A model generated the notes under the pieces. It was not told where the DNA came from. It saw nothing but the letters and a program-made list of their open reading frames with translations, and did no database searches. 64,000 nucleotides of DNA from contig NC_081406.1 of assembly GCF_030272615.1 (NCBI RefSeq), positions 241,044,422-241,108,421 on the forward strand, in the 5' to 3' direction. Source of the DNA: Cryptomeria japonica. Its lineage: Eukaryota > Streptophyta > Pinopsida > Cupressales > Cupressaceae. Below are positions 1 through 11,521 of this stretch, in pieces (the stretch's first letter is position 1; the number at the start of each line of letters is the position of its first letter). Both the position numbers and the translations under genes were made by a program.

Positions 1-1278
1 GATCTCAAGGCCCTAGAGTGGGGGTCAAATGTGGCAGTAGGGACTGGGTTCCGAAAGTGTGCTCATGTGGAGCCGAGCCATGAGGCGAGTCCAAGAGGGT
101 GACAAAGATGGATGAGTTGCATGACCGAAAAGAGGACATGGTCCGTAGGCGAGTTGTTCTGGGAGCACAGCCGAGTTGAAGGAGAGTTCAACGACCAAGG
201 ATATTGGTTTGGACCATGGAGCGAAGAGCTTGGTGCCCAAGTAGGAGTGCAAGGTGTTTTGCCAGTCTAAGAGGCTTAAACTGAGTGTTTGCATGGAGCT
301 GGTTATTGTGCATAGGATGTACAGGGAACCGGGTTCACCAGTGAAGCCATGTAGGCATAGGCCAGGGGCCCAAAGCAATGTGACTTAGAGTCCTCATTCA
401 GGAAGAGGTTCTGAGTGGTGTACTGGGTAAGCCATCGCAGGCTCATGAGAGAGTCAGTGGTGCGCCAAGTTGAGTTCCGAAGGAGACAGGGTCTTCATGG
501 ATCAGGAGTCTATATGTGAAGCTATCGCCAGGGGCAAGGTGCAGTGGTATCTGTACTAGTGTTTCAAGAGTGGACGTGATCTAGGGGCAGGAACTTGTAA
601 TCGGATGCTTGGGAAGTATTCAGGATAGTGACCAGCGACAGAGTTGGAATTGTTTGTAGATTGAGCCAGGGGCCGTCTCTTCATAACAATAAAGCTATCT
701 ATTGCCCCAGTGTTGTGTTCATTGTGTGGAGATGGACAAACAGGAAGCTAGCTCAGGGAGTCTAGTCGCCCCATGAGATATGTTTGGTGCTCGAGGGTTC
801 AGAGGAGCTGAGGGAGGCCTACATGGGGCGCCAGTGTTGTGGGAGTACTGGGCATGCTTAGGGAGTGTGCAGAGTTGGAGTCGGAGGACTTAAGGAGTTC
901 TGGATGGGTCAGTGCTAGTAGTCAGGGTCTTATGGGGGACTCCAGAAGACGAAGGCATCGAAGAGACCTATAAGCTTGTACCAGGGGTGCAAGGATGGTG
1001 GGACAAGACAGTGCTAGAGTAGAGTCAGGGACTTGAAGGGAGTGCTAGGAGCATCAGGATGAAAGAAACCCGTGAGAGGGTTGGCATGCACTTCTATTCC
1101 GCATGGGTGTGTGTTAATGTGGTCAGGTGGTGGACACTTGAAAAGGTATGGCGTAGTCTGGAAACAAGAAAGGACTTGTCCGCAATGGAAGTCGTGAGTA
1201 AGGTTTACCAGTGCCGCATGAGGTTGGACCTCCTTTGGAAGGAAAAAGCTTGTTTGGGCAGCAGGTCGGTCTAGCCCC
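1..1278. other. Unassigned GC-richer sequence abutting NLR copy 1
   Basis: This stretch is visibly richer in G and C than the rest of the window, and no frame gives a protein I recognise. Short open frames exist on both strands (for example 1059-1274 plus, 25-378 minus), but none shows a family motif. An aataaa-like signal lies near 688-694 and a ggcgcca motif near 827. Homology to the NLR family begins abruptly at about 1279, so this is probably an inserted or rearranged repeat that replaced the coiled coil and P-loop of that gene. It could be part of an LTR element, but no matching repeat copy is in the window. Confidence 0.4.
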
Positions 1279-2575
1279 GTGACATATCTGATCTCCAGAG
1301 GCGCATTTGCATGAGAATTGAATTGCCTTGGCGATCCAATTCGAGCATTGACGAAGCCGCAGGGTTGTTGCATTCAGTTTTCAAGGAGAAGCCACTGCTA
1401 CTCAATTTGGAGGATGTATGGAAAAGAATAGATATTTCCAAACTGGGAATTTGTCCTCCTAGTAATAAAATAAAAATTGTACTGACTTCCAGAGATAAAG
1501 AGGTGTGCAGGAGCATGAAAGCAGACAAGATGATTGCAATGAAGCAACTGTCGCAGGAAGATGGCTGGGAGCTTTTCTGCAGAGGAGCTTTCCAAGCCGG
1601 CGAGGATCAGAATATGGATAGCGAGATTGAGCCCTTAGCTAGAAGCATTGCAAAGGAATGTAAAGGACATCCCTTGGCCATTAAGACGCTTGCTCAGACA
1701 GTGCCGCATCTTCACAACAGTTCCCCGTCTGAATGAGAATATGTTCTCAATCAGCTAAAGGCGATCGATACCCAATTCTATCGCATTCATGAAGAGATTG
1801 TGAGGGAATTATTCAAGCCATTAAAGCACAGCTATAATGCTCTGGAATTAGAAGAGCTCGGGCTTTGTTTCCTGTACATGGTTGCCTACAGAGAAGACGA
1901 GGAAATCGACGCGGATGACTTGATACAATTGTGGTTGGCAGAGGGCCTGGTGAAAACTAGAGAGGAGGGGCGTCACGGTTTTCTCAAGAACTTGGCGAAC
2001 CGATGTTTGGTTGAGGTTGAGGTTACAGAGGAAAATGGGTATCACATACGGAAAGTGAAAATCCACGATGTGCTCAGAGATATGGCAGTACATGTCGCTG
2101 AGGTCGACCAGAATATCCTGTTCCGTGCACGTCAGAGTTTAACAGAGTTTCCAAAGTCTGCAAGAGCAACATCGGTGAGGATATCAGTGATGCATAACCG
2201 TATCAGAATTCTGCCTGAAAGTGTTGATTGTGTGAAGTTAGTGGCTCTGTTGTTGAGCTGGAACACAGTTGAGGAGGTCCCAGAGGGCTTTCTGGAGAAG
2301 CTGAATATGTTAAAGGTGCTTGGTCTCAGCTACACGCCCATCAAATTCTTGCTGACGTCCATCCACCAACTGACGCATCTCCTCTATCTGCAGCTTTCAA
2401 ATACCCAGATTAAGGTAATCCCTCATCAAACATTTGAGCTGAGTAGACTGCAGTTTTTAGATCTTTCTTTCTCCCCTCTGAAAAATATTCCGTCCATGAT
2501 AAAAAAGCTGAAAAGTCTCCAAACTCTTAAGTTAGCCCACTGTTATGATTTGGAGTTCGTTTCATGCGACATATC
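1279..2575 (+). pseudogene. NLR copy 1, 5' part: truncated NB-ARC and first LRRs
   Basis: This is the NB-ARC to LRR portion of a plant coiled-coil NLR immune receptor, an intracellular pathogen sensor with a nucleotide-driven switch. Homology to copy 3 of this window starts at the DIS-LQRRIC stretch, so the coiled coil and P-loop are missing. Visible are a kinase-2-like segment altered to LLLNLEDVW (Asn and Glu at conserved positions), an RNBS-B-like LTSRDKEVC, a GHPLAIK motif and the IHDVLRDM form of the MHD motif near 2060-2085, followed by LRRs. A TGA at about 1734 replaces the tryptophan codon found in copy 3 (SEWKY). The gene is cut at 2575 by a Copia LTR and resumes at 7579. It is a pseudogene. 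Confidence 0.9.
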
Positions 2576-2955
2576 TGTTGATAACTTATGCTACTCTAGC
2601 ATGCAGCTTCATGCAACTCAAACTGTTTTTAGACTTGACCACCATACACCAGCATGCAGCTAGATTAATTTAGTTAATAGTTTTTTATTTTTTATGCAAA
2701 TAAAGTATTGAATGCTATGCATGCTCTCTATTTTTAGTGTATGTTTTATTTTTAGAGATCTTGTTTTACAAGCAGATAATAATCTATAAATATGTAAGCT
2801 TTGTATTGTTTTAATTATGCTGCAATAAAAGAAATTGGTATGTGTAATTCCAAAAAATAGGGCACTTTATTTTTTATTCTGAATTGTGATTTCTTTTTGC
2901 AATTTATTCTTTTGCTGTTATTGTTTGCTCTCTCTATTATTAATTTTGTTAATCA
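2576..2955 (+). repeat. 5' LTR of Copia element
   Basis: This 380-bp LTR begins TGTTGATAACT and ends GTTAATCA. It matches 7126-7578 except that it lacks about 73 bp present in the 3' copy near 7258-7333. Substitutions between the copies show the insertion is not recent. An upstream open frame from NLR copy 1 reads through into it until 2663. Confidence 0.9.
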
Positions 2956-2996
2956 GCTGGTTCAGAGAGGATAGGTTAGGTTCAAAATTCTACAAG

Positions 2997-3008
2997 TGGT
3001 ATCAGAGC
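2997..3008 (+). promoter_or_regulatory. Primer binding site, tRNA-Met
   Basis: The sequence tggtatcagagc is the usual plant Copia primer site, complementary to the 3' end of initiator tRNA-Met. It lies about 41 bases inside the LTR end as I place it; normally it is within a few bases. The LTR may therefore extend further, or the leader carries an insertion. Confidence 0.8.
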
Positions 3009-3062
3009 AAGTAAATTGTTTTGGGTTAAAGTTTTATTGTTGAAATTTCGCCAAAGTTAATC

Positions 3063-3952
3063 ATGTCGAATTCTAACCATATGCCCATTCCAGAATTTGA
3101 TGGGAATGATTATGATTATTGGTGCATTAAGGTGCTGACCTTTTTTATTGGAAAAGATTTGTGGGAGATTATTGAATTAGGTTATGAGGAGCCAGCTGAT
3201 TGGAATACCCTTACAGCCAATGAAAGAACAACAAGAAAAGAAGCAAGGAAAAATAATGCTCAAGCTTTGTTTCACATTCAAATAGCTCTTGATAAGAGCT
3301 TATTTCCAAGAATATCGGGAGCAACAACTGGCAAAGATGCCTAGAACTCTCTGCAAGAAGCTTACCAGGGTAGTGATCAAGTTAAGGTGGTCAAGCTTCA
3401 AACATTGAAGCGAGAGTTCGAGAATTTGAAGATGCAAGAAGCTGAAAGTATAAGTGATTATTGTGTTAGAGTCAAAGATGTGGTCAATAAAATGGCTACA
3501 CTTGGGGAAATTGTAAGCAATGAAGTTTTGATAAAAAAGGTGTTGAGATCTTTGACACCTAGATGGAATCATGTAGCAATAATCATAGAAGAAAGCAAAG
3601 ATTTGACAAAACTACAGTTTGATCAACTGGTTGGATCCCTGATGTCTCATGAAGAAAGATTGAAAGATTCTTTCGAAGGTGTAAAGAAGGCATTTTCTTC
3701 TAAATTGCTAATCACAAAAAATGAAGATGCAAGCAGCAGTAGTGCCAAAATCAATCAAGGCCAAGGTAAAGGGCAAAACCAAAATTCTTCAATAGGTAGA
3801 GGAAGAGGTGGCTCAAGAGGAAGAGGTGGTTTCAGAGGAAGAGATAGAGGCAGATTTGATAAGAGAAATATTCAATGTTACCATTGTAATTAATAGGTAT
3901 GGCCACTTTGAAAGAGAATGCAGATTGAAAGAAGGTAAAAGTGCTAACTATA
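3063..3952 (+). pseudogene. Copia Gag (UBN2-type) with broken zinc knuckle
   Basis: This is the capsid-like Gag region of the Copia element, which would form the particle packaging element RNA. It starts MSNSNHMPIPEFDG, followed by a DYDYW segment and a UBN2-type helical region. A TAG at 3342 probably replaces a tryptophan codon (KDA-stop-NSLQ). A basic Arg-Gly-rich stretch precedes a CCHC knuckle (CYHC...GHF...C). The knuckle is interrupted at about 3890 by a small duplication of about 4 bases that shifts the frame and creates two stops. Assignment is by motif and position and is secure at the family level. Confidence 0.85.
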
Positions 3953-5400
3953 CTGAAGAAAGTAGTGAGAATCCTCCTGATTGCTTATTTTTATCTTATG
4001 CCAAGGGTGGAAATACTAGTAAAGATGTTTGGTACCTAGATTTTGGATGCTCTAACCATATGACATGGAATGAGAAGTTGTTCTCAGCAAAGGATGGAAT
4101 TTTCAAATCCAAGATCCAGCTTGGTGATGATAAATCATTGGAGGTTGCTACCAAATGAGCTATGTACGTCCAAACAAAAGAAGGTATAAAGAGTATTCAT
4201 GATATTTATTATACTCCACAATTGAAACACAATTTGTTAAGTGTTGGACAGCTATGTGAGAAAAATTATAAAGTAGTATTTGAGAATAAGAAATGTACAA
4301 TCTATGATAAGAATAAGGGTAATAGGGTGATCACTGTTGTTCCTATGACAAGAAATAGGATGTTCCCCTTGAGGTTTGGTGAACATAACAACAATTTGGC
4401 AAATATGGCTTATGAGGATTCAAGTTGGTTATGGCATCTCAGGTATGGGCATTTAAATTTTCATAGTTTGAAGTTTCTAACATCCTATGCATTAGTTTCT
4501 GGTTTGCCCAAGGTTGAGGAACACAAGGAGGTTTGTGAAGGTTGTGCTAAAGGAAAGCATGCAAGGGAAAAGTTTCCAAAGGGCAATGCATGGAGGGCTC
4601 ATCACCCACTTCAGCTTGTTCATTTAGATATAGGTGGTCCTATGCAGACTAAGAGTTTGGGTAAGTCATCATATTTCATCACTTTTATTGATGATTACTG
4701 ATGAAATTGTTGGGTTTATTTTTTCAAAGGCCAAGGATGAAGCCCTAGATACATTCAAGAAGTTTAAAGCCCTTTGTGGAAAATGAGAAAGGATGCAAGA
4801 TCAAGTGTTTAAAGACTGATCGTGGAGGATAATTTTGCTCAAAGGCTTTCCAGAGTTAATGTGATCTTAATGGCACCAAGATGCAACTCACAAATACATA
4901 CACACCTCAATATAATGGAGTAGCTAAAAGGAAAAATCATATTGTAGTTGAAATGGCAAGGTGCATGTTACAGACCAAGGAATTGAGCAATTTTTATTGG
5001 GGAGATGCAGTTGCTATAGTGGTATACATCCTCAACTGTAGCCCCACCAATGCACTAGAAAAGATGACTCCTTATGAAGCTTGGTATGGAAAAATGCCTA
5101 ATGTTTAATCATTTCAAAGTTTTTGGTTGTTTGGCTTATGTGCATGTACGTGATCAGAATAGATAGAAGTTAGATGCAAAGAGTGAGTCATGTATTTTTA
5201 TTGGGTATAGTGAGAAAAGCAAGGCTTATAGATTGTATAATCCCCTCACTAACAAGCTTATTGTCTTAAGAGATATGATTTTTGAAGAAGGGGGAGTTTA
5301 TGGTCATCAAAAAGGCCATGTTGAGAAGCCAAAATCTATTTTGAATGATGATATAATTGCTGATATTGATCATTAGTAGCCAACTAATGTTTCTATATCT
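3953..5400 (+). pseudogene. Copia protease and integrase, degenerate
   Basis: The aspartic protease region shows WYLDFGCSNHMT where the catalytic DSG has become DFG, consistent with TCT to TTT. After a stop at 4156 comes the GAG-preintegrase zinc region (WHLRYGHLN...CEGCAKGKH) and the start of the integrase core (HLDIGGPM, FITFIDDY). A frameshift and stop follow at about 4700. The core resumes at 4881-5108 with TPQYNGVAKRKN and a PYEAWYGK segment, then stops again. Both enzymes are inactive as encoded. Confidence 0.85.
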
Positions 5401-5496
5401 AGTGGTTTAACTCCACCAAGCAGCCCTTCATCAAGTTTTTCGGTACCAAGTTCAAGTCTAGCTTCTTCTCCAAGTTCTACAAGGAAGGTAAGGAGA

Positions 5497-7088
5497 TTGA
5501 GTGATATCTACACGAGGAGTGGAAATCATGTATATGAAGAAAACCCAAAAGGTGAGACAGTGAATTTTACTTTATTAGCCAAGGCTGATTTTGACCCATC
5601 ATGTTTTGAAGATGCATGTACTAATGAGGTTTGGGTGCAAGCCATGGAAGAAGAAATGGATTCCATTCATAGGAATGACACTTGGGAGTTGACAGAGCTT
5701 CCGCATGACAAGAAAAAGATTGGCCCCAAATGGGTCTACAAGACTAAGTTTAACAGTGATGGGAGTGTTGAAAGACACAAGGCAAGATTAGATGCTAAAG
5801 GCTTCACATAGAAGTATGGAATTGATTAGGAAGAGACATTTGCACCAATAGCAAGACAAGAGACCATAAGAATGTTGATTTCATTAGCAACTCAGAAGAA
5901 GTGGAGCATACATCATATGGACGTGAAAAGTGCCTTCTTGAATAGGTACTTAGAAGAGAAAGTATTTGTGGAACAACCACAAGGTTTTGAAGTGGAAGGA
6001 AAAGAGAATTATGTCAACAAGTTGAAGAAGGCTTTGTATGACCTCAAGCAAGCACCAAGAGCATGGTATGCCAGGATTGATAGATACTTTCACGAGAATG
6101 GCTTCTAGAGAAGTAAGAGTGATCCTACCCTTTACTACAAACAAGAAGGTACTGATATTCTCATCATAAGTTTGTATGTTGATGATCTTTTGTATATGGG
6201 TAGTAGTTCTAAGATGAAAGATTAATTTAAAGCTACTATGATGAAATAATTTGAGATGAAAGATCTTGGTCTAATGAAATATTTTCTAGGAATGGAGGTT
6301 TATCAAAAGATGATATTTTCATTTGTCAAACAAAGTATGCACATGATATGCTAAAGAAATTTAATATGACTGATTGTAACCCTACCTCCACTCCAAGTGC
6401 TCATGGAGTTTTGTTATGTAGAGATGATGGTGCTCATTTAGTTGATGAGATAGCTTACAAAAGTATTATGGGGAGCTTGATGTTTCTAACCCACACGAGC
6501 CCTGATATTGCCTATTCAGTTTCACTTGTTTCAAGGTATATGACAAATGCATCCGAAATGCATATGAAGGCAGGAAGGAGCATTTTGAGGTATGTGAAAG
6601 GGAATTTAAATTTTGGTATTCATTGCTACTCTTCTGAAAAGTTCAATCTTGTAGGCTTTAGTGATTCAGATTGGGGAGGTAGTATGGATGACCGCAAATC
6701 TACATCTGGGAACTATTTTTCTTTTGGTTCTGGTTTGATTATGTGGAGCTCAAAAAAACTAAGCATTGTTGCCCTCTCATCTACAAAAATAGAGTATGTT
6801 GCAATTACCTTGGCAGGTACACAAGCTCTTTGACTCAAAGAGTTTTAGAAGAAATTGGAGAAAAACAAAATCAGCCTACAGTAATTTATTGTGACAATGT
6901 GAGTGCCATCAATTTAGCTAAGAATCTGGTTCATCACAATAGAACAAAGCATTTTGATATGAAATATCACTTCATATGAGATTTGGTGCAGAAGAAGGAT
7001 GTTGAATTGAAGCACATCAACACCCAGGATCAGCTAGTGGATATATTCACCAAAGCGGTTGCAAAAGCTAAGTTTATAGTACTATGAG
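5497..7088 (+). pseudogene. Copia reverse transcriptase and RNase H, degenerate
   Basis: The reverse transcriptase begins around 5600 with the NDTWEL and KWVYKTKF blocks and continues through DVKSAFLN and LKQAPRAWY. The catalytic YVDDLL is at about 6175-6195. RNase H follows at 6348-7080 with TSPDIAYSV, SDSDWGG, RKSTSG and an IYCDN motif. Stop codons occur at 5808, 5827 and 6106, among others, and the frame changes near 6830. The order protease-integrase-RT-RNase H is diagnostic of Copia. Confidence 0.88.
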
Positions 7089-7111
7089 ATAAGATTGTGA
7101 TCCCTCTTAGC

Positions 7112-7125
7112 ATCAAGGGGGAGTA
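7112..7125 (+). promoter_or_regulatory. Polypurine tract
   Basis: A purine-rich run with aagggggagta directly precedes the 3' LTR, the usual site for plus-strand DNA priming in LTR elements. Confidence 0.8.
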
Positions 7126-7578
7126 TGTTGATAACTAATGCTGCTCTAGCATGCAGCTCCATGCAACTCAAACTGGTTTTTAGACTCCACCACCATACAC
7201 CAGCATGCAGCTAGATTAATTTAGTTAATAGTTTTTTATTTCTCATGCAAATAAAGCATGCTATGCGTGTAGTTAGATTATTATTAGATTAGAGATTTCT
7301 TTAAAACTGTTGGTTTCTCTTTTCACCAAATATTGCATGCTATGCATGCTCTCTATTTTTAGTGTATGATTTATTTTTAGAGACCTTGCTTTTACAAGCA
7401 GATAATAATCTATAAATATGTAAGCTTTGTATTCTTTTAATTATGCTGCAATAAAAGAAATTGGTGTGTGCAATTCCAAAAAATAGGGCACTTTGTTTTT
7501 ATTCAGAATTGTGATTTATTTTTGCAATTTATTCTTTTACTGTTATTGTTTGCTCTCTATTATTATTTTTGTTAATCA
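7126..7578 (+). repeat. 3' LTR of Copia element
   Basis: This 453-bp LTR is the partner of 2576-2955. It is longer by about 73 bp because of a segment around 7258-7333 that is absent from the 5' LTR. The two LTRs are identical at insertion, so either the 5' copy suffered a deletion or this one gained sequence. NLR coding sequence (an ELDFW segment) resumes directly after it. Confidence 0.9.
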
Positions 7579-8314
7579 GCAGAGCTTGACTTCTGGAAGT
7601 TGACATTGTTTGGAAATTCACGGGATGTAAGAGTAGGATGAGAATCAAGGGAAGCTTCCTTGCAAGACGTATGCAAACTCCATCGTCTGAAGCATCTGCA
7701 TCTAATCCTCAAATCCCAAATTGAGGAGAAAACAGTGGGGAATGTTGTGGAGCTTCAAGAACTTTGGCTGCTTTGGATGCCCGAAGTCCATCAGACATAT
7801 CTTCCCACTGACATGTGGGCCATGCACAGATTGGAGAGGCTCCACCTGTATAATTGTCACATTAAAGAAACCCCATGTTAAAGGAACCCCTAATTTGTTC
7901 CCACAATTAAAAAATCTCAAATGCTTAAAGCTGAAGTCTTCTCAAATACTGCTCACTCTTTCCGGATTAGGGTTAGCAAGACTGTCCAATTTGAATGAAA
8001 TAGATATTGAGGAATGCCTTCTGCTCACGAAGTTGGGAGAAGATTTTGGGAGGAAAGGTTGCTTTCCGAGGCTGCGCAAGCTCAAACTGTGGATGTTACC
8101 TTCTCTGGAGAGTGTGTGTAGTTTCATCGAAGAAGGGGCTCTTCCCATGTTGCAGACTTTGACTATATTCCGTTGTATGAAAGTTAAAGTACTGCCAAGA
8201 TAATCTCAATTCTGTGGAGTAGATCAAAGGAGAGAAAGAATGGTGGAATGAAGAGATGAAGAAACATTTTCATACGTGGAAATCGTAGAAATCCATGATA
8301 ACTATCATGTTTAA
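7579..8314 (+). pseudogene. NLR copy 1, 3' part: C-terminal LRRs
   Basis: This is the LRR continuation of the gene interrupted at 2575. It contains SREASLQDVCKLHRLKHLHL, LPTDMWAMHRLERLHLY and FPRLRKLKLWMLPSLES, matching copy 3 closely. A TGA lies near 7639. A small insertion near 7865-7880 shifts the frame, and further stops occur around 8201-8250. The tail still aligns with copy 2 and ends in a ...HDNYHV-stop reading at 8312-8314, suggesting that was the ancestral C terminus. The LRRs would have served in ligand recognition and autoinhibition. It is non-functional as given. Confidence 0.88.
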
Positions 8315-9506
8315 ACCACAGTTTTCCTGTAACTAAGAACCATGAAGTAAATTGCTTGCACTAATTATAGGCTGTTTATTTTGCGAATTATTGCTTGTGC
8401 GTAATTATGTAATAAATAACTTTATGCTATGAAAAGTTTGTGGAGTTTGTAATTATAGCATCGTGTTGTAAGAAATTACTATATATAATTTTTAAAACCG
8501 TGGTTAGTTTTTATTTTGTAAATCTAATTAATTATGTTGTACGTATTTCTTTTATGAAGTTGTATAGCTTAAATTGCTAGATCAACGGTTCGATCTATTA
8601 GAAAAGGGATGCAAGTGATGAAAGATATATCAGTTGTTCGTTTTCATTATCTCCAAAATTTGTAGATTGTCATGTGTAGGACCTCTAACACAATTATATG
8701 ACAAATGACTGCACAAAAATCTGTCTTGATGACCTCACTTCTTGTTACAATGTGTGCTGACCTCAATTGTTGTTTTAATATGGAAAGAGAAAGCATTGAA
8801 TACGTTAATTTTATTCCATAGTCGTGAAAGACAAATCAAAAGCCCCTGTGATATCAATGTACTTTTTGGACTCAGTATTTACCAAAAGTACTTTGACTTA
8901 TCATTTACCTATTATTATGATTTCTTCACCATTCATAAAATAGACAACAATTATACTTTTCTATCATCTCTACTAGTTGATTTGTAACAACATCAATGTA
9001 TATTTAAGGCATCTTGGATATAGGGGTATAGGAGGCATCTATAGTAGCAATAATCTTTTCCACTATGACTTCTGATCGAGGCAAGACAAGTATGTGAATT
9101 TGATACTTATGAATAGGGTATAGCACTAACATGTTCGATTTTACAATAAAATTCACTATAACGAACCTCCAAGAACATAGGCCCCCTCTATTTTCCACTC
9201 CATTCGAGCCCAAGATATGTTAGAACACACTTAGGGTACGTTTAAAACACTACGAGAAAATACAAAGGATACTTTCATTGGTAATTGCAATCCCCACTCA
9301 ATGATGCTTGCTACTATCCAGCATGATGAAAAGTAGAGCCCATAATATATATATATACGAATTCAAGCAAATGAGTGCATAGAAGTGAATTGACATACAC
9401 TATGGATGTTAATATTTGAGAGATATCAAATTCCATCATTTCCATCCTCATAAAATTGAATGGTCACTAATTTCTATTGTCAAAGGTATGAGCCCCACTC
9501 TTTAGT
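8315..9506. other. AT-rich spacer, no gene recognised
   Basis: The stretch between NLR copy 1 and the Ty3 element holds only short open frames (such as 8742-8987 plus and 9004-9213 minus) without recognisable motifs. A short (TA)n run is at about 9346-9357. Confidence 0.6.
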
Positions 9507-10292
9507 TGATGGTGCAAGAGCATCCCAGTTCTTGACAATCTTGCATCAACCAAAAATATTTATTTCTTTTTGTCTTTTGTTTTGTAGTTCAATGGTTCAT
9601 TCTGCATTTTCGTGCATTGGCTCATCGAACCTTGTGGAGTTGGATTTTGCTTGAGGGCATGATCATCTTCCTTATTCCTAAACCGCAGAACATTTGGAGC
9701 ATTTTTCAACAAGTTATCAATTCTGGATTATGAGATAGTTTTCTAGCACCGAAACCTCTTGGACCTATTTGCATTGGTGAATCTACTAGATCCCTTCGGT
9801 AGCTTGTAGAGCTCACTGCATTGATTCTGATGTTCTTTGGCATGTGGCTGACCTTTCCTTTGATCTGCAATTCATCCTTTGGATGTTTCAGAGGAATCTC
9901 TTTGGCGGAGGCTGACCTATTGGTTTTACACATTTGATCTTGTTGTTCGGTATTTGATCCCTTTTGGGCCGACCAGATCTTCTTGGACCGTATAAATCAT
10001 TTTAATTGAGCATTATAATTCAAATCCTAGGAATTCAGACAGAACATAGAAGGTAAATCCTAGATTTAGAGGTCTGGAGTTCACCTGTTCTATAATTAAG
10101 TATCTTTGTAGAAGGCTAGAAAACCAAATCTTGTAGCTTGGATGTTACTGGTTATCTGAAATAAGTTTTCATGATCTAATATATTCAATTCTACATTGCC
10201 TCCATCATATCCTCTTGTTTCCATTGTGTTTACTCTTGCTGCCTGGTCCGAATTGATCTCTTTGAGGTCCCTCCTAACTGAAGACTAGACCA
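9507..10292 (+). repeat. 5' LTR of Ty3 chromovirus
   Basis: About 786 bp, beginning TGATGGTGCAAGAGC and ending ..AGACCA just before the primer site. It aligns along its length with 14977-15724, with many substitutions and small indels, so the element is old. The exact 5' boundary is uncertain by a few bases. Confidence 0.85.
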
Positions 10293-10294
10293 AG

Positions 10295-10307
10295 TGGTAT
10301 CAGAGCG
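10295..10307 (+). promoter_or_regulatory. Primer binding site, tRNA-Met
   Basis: tggtatcagagcg lies two bases after the 5' LTR, the expected minus-strand priming site. Confidence 0.85.
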
Positions 10308-10401
10308 AGATTTCATTCCAGAGATTGCATTGTCTTGAGAATTTTGTTGTAGGGTGGCAGAATGTGGATCCGACTTGTAGCTGCAAAGGACTGGCATAAA
10401 G

Positions 10402-11500
10402 ATGGCGCGAAGTGGAAATAGGAATGGTGGAGCATGTGGGAATGTAGACCCTTCTATGATGGAAATGTTGTGAGGAATTATAGCTCAGTTGGAATCTGTT
10501 GAGACAACCCAGAGAAGAGGCCAACATATTGAAGATGTAAGTGAAGATGATGAAGAAGAAGCACTGGCAAAACAAGTAGCAAATCCATCGGTGATTGATC
10601 CAGATGAAGAAAATTTCTTGAGGGTTTTGAGTAGGGCAAATACTAAATCACATTTTACCCCATCGGAGTATGATGGAAAATTGGATTCAGATGAATTAAT
10701 GGATTGGATCTCAGAGATGGAGAAGTATTTTGATTTTGAGAACACTGCAAAGGAAAGAAAGGTATGCATGTATTAGGTTGAAAGGTCATGCATCACTTTT
10801 GTGGGAACATTTGCAGGTTGATAGGCATAGAAGAGGTAAAGAGAAGACCAAAACATGGGAGAGGATGGTTGCTAAGTTAAAATCAAAATTTATGCCAGCT
10901 GATTATCAAGTAAATTTGTTTTGGAAGTTGCAGAACTTGAAGCAAAATGAATCTAGTGTGAAGGAGTACACCAAAGCATTCTACAAGTTGAATATTAGAT
11001 TTGGATATGTCGATGATGAGGCTGAACAAGTTGCAAGATATTTGAATGGATTGTGGATGTCTATACAAGATGAACTTAATTTGATCAAGTTGCAGAGTGT
11101 TGAAGAAGCTTACCAGTATGCCTTGAAAGTATAAGAGAATTTGAACAAAAGACATACACAGACACAAAGAGATAGAGGTGGAAGGTTTTTTGGAGGAAGA
11201 TTTCAAGGAGGAAGAGGATATTCCAGAGGAAGAGGAGCCTGTACAGATCAGAACAAGGACAAGGAAGTAAGCATAGATGGTAGTTCATACCGGAAGAATG
11301 ACAAAAGTTTCTACTAGAGGAGAGAACCTGGTGGCTACCGGAATGAGGGTTTTGGAAAGGATGACAAAATGAAAGACTCAGTGTTTATAGGAGCTTGGTA
11401 TAAGTGTGGAGGATAAGGACATTGTGCTTTTGAATGTAAGAAGACAGAGAATACTGGGAGGAAAACATTTGTAGAAGATAGCCCCACCGGATCAGCTAAC
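10402..11500 (+). pseudogene. Ty3 Gag with damaged zinc knuckle
   Basis: The frame starts MARSGNRNGGACG and meets TGA at about 10471. It then runs through an acidic region and the Retrotrans_gag domain (FTPSEYDGKLDSDEL...WISEMEKYF). A frameshift near 10770 continues into LKGHASLLWEHL and the KLKSKFMPADY...FWKLQNLKQ block, which is typical of Ty3 Gag. After a stop at 11132 there is an Arg-Gly-rich linker. The zinc knuckle near 11395-11440 reads WYKCGG-stop-GHCAFEC, so the first Cys is lost and a stop lies inside the knuckle. Confidence 0.85.
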
Positions 11501-11521
11501 AAACCGGAAGATGAAAAACTA

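Larger units (their letters stand above)
2576..7578 (+). mobile_element. Copia LTR retrotransposon inserted in NLR copy 1
   Basis: This is a full-length but decayed Ty1/Copia element with LTRs at both ends (TG...CA), a tRNA-Met primer binding site, a polypurine tract, and Gag, protease, integrase, reverse transcriptase and RNase H in Copia order. It sits inside the LRR region of NLR copy 1; LRR coding sequence ends at 2575 and resumes just after 7578. The flanks (atatc before, gcaga after) do not form an exact 5-bp target duplication. About 20 bases of LRR sequence present in copy 3 are missing at the junction, suggesting a small deletion. Several stops and frameshifts make it non-autonomous now. 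Confidence 0.93.
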
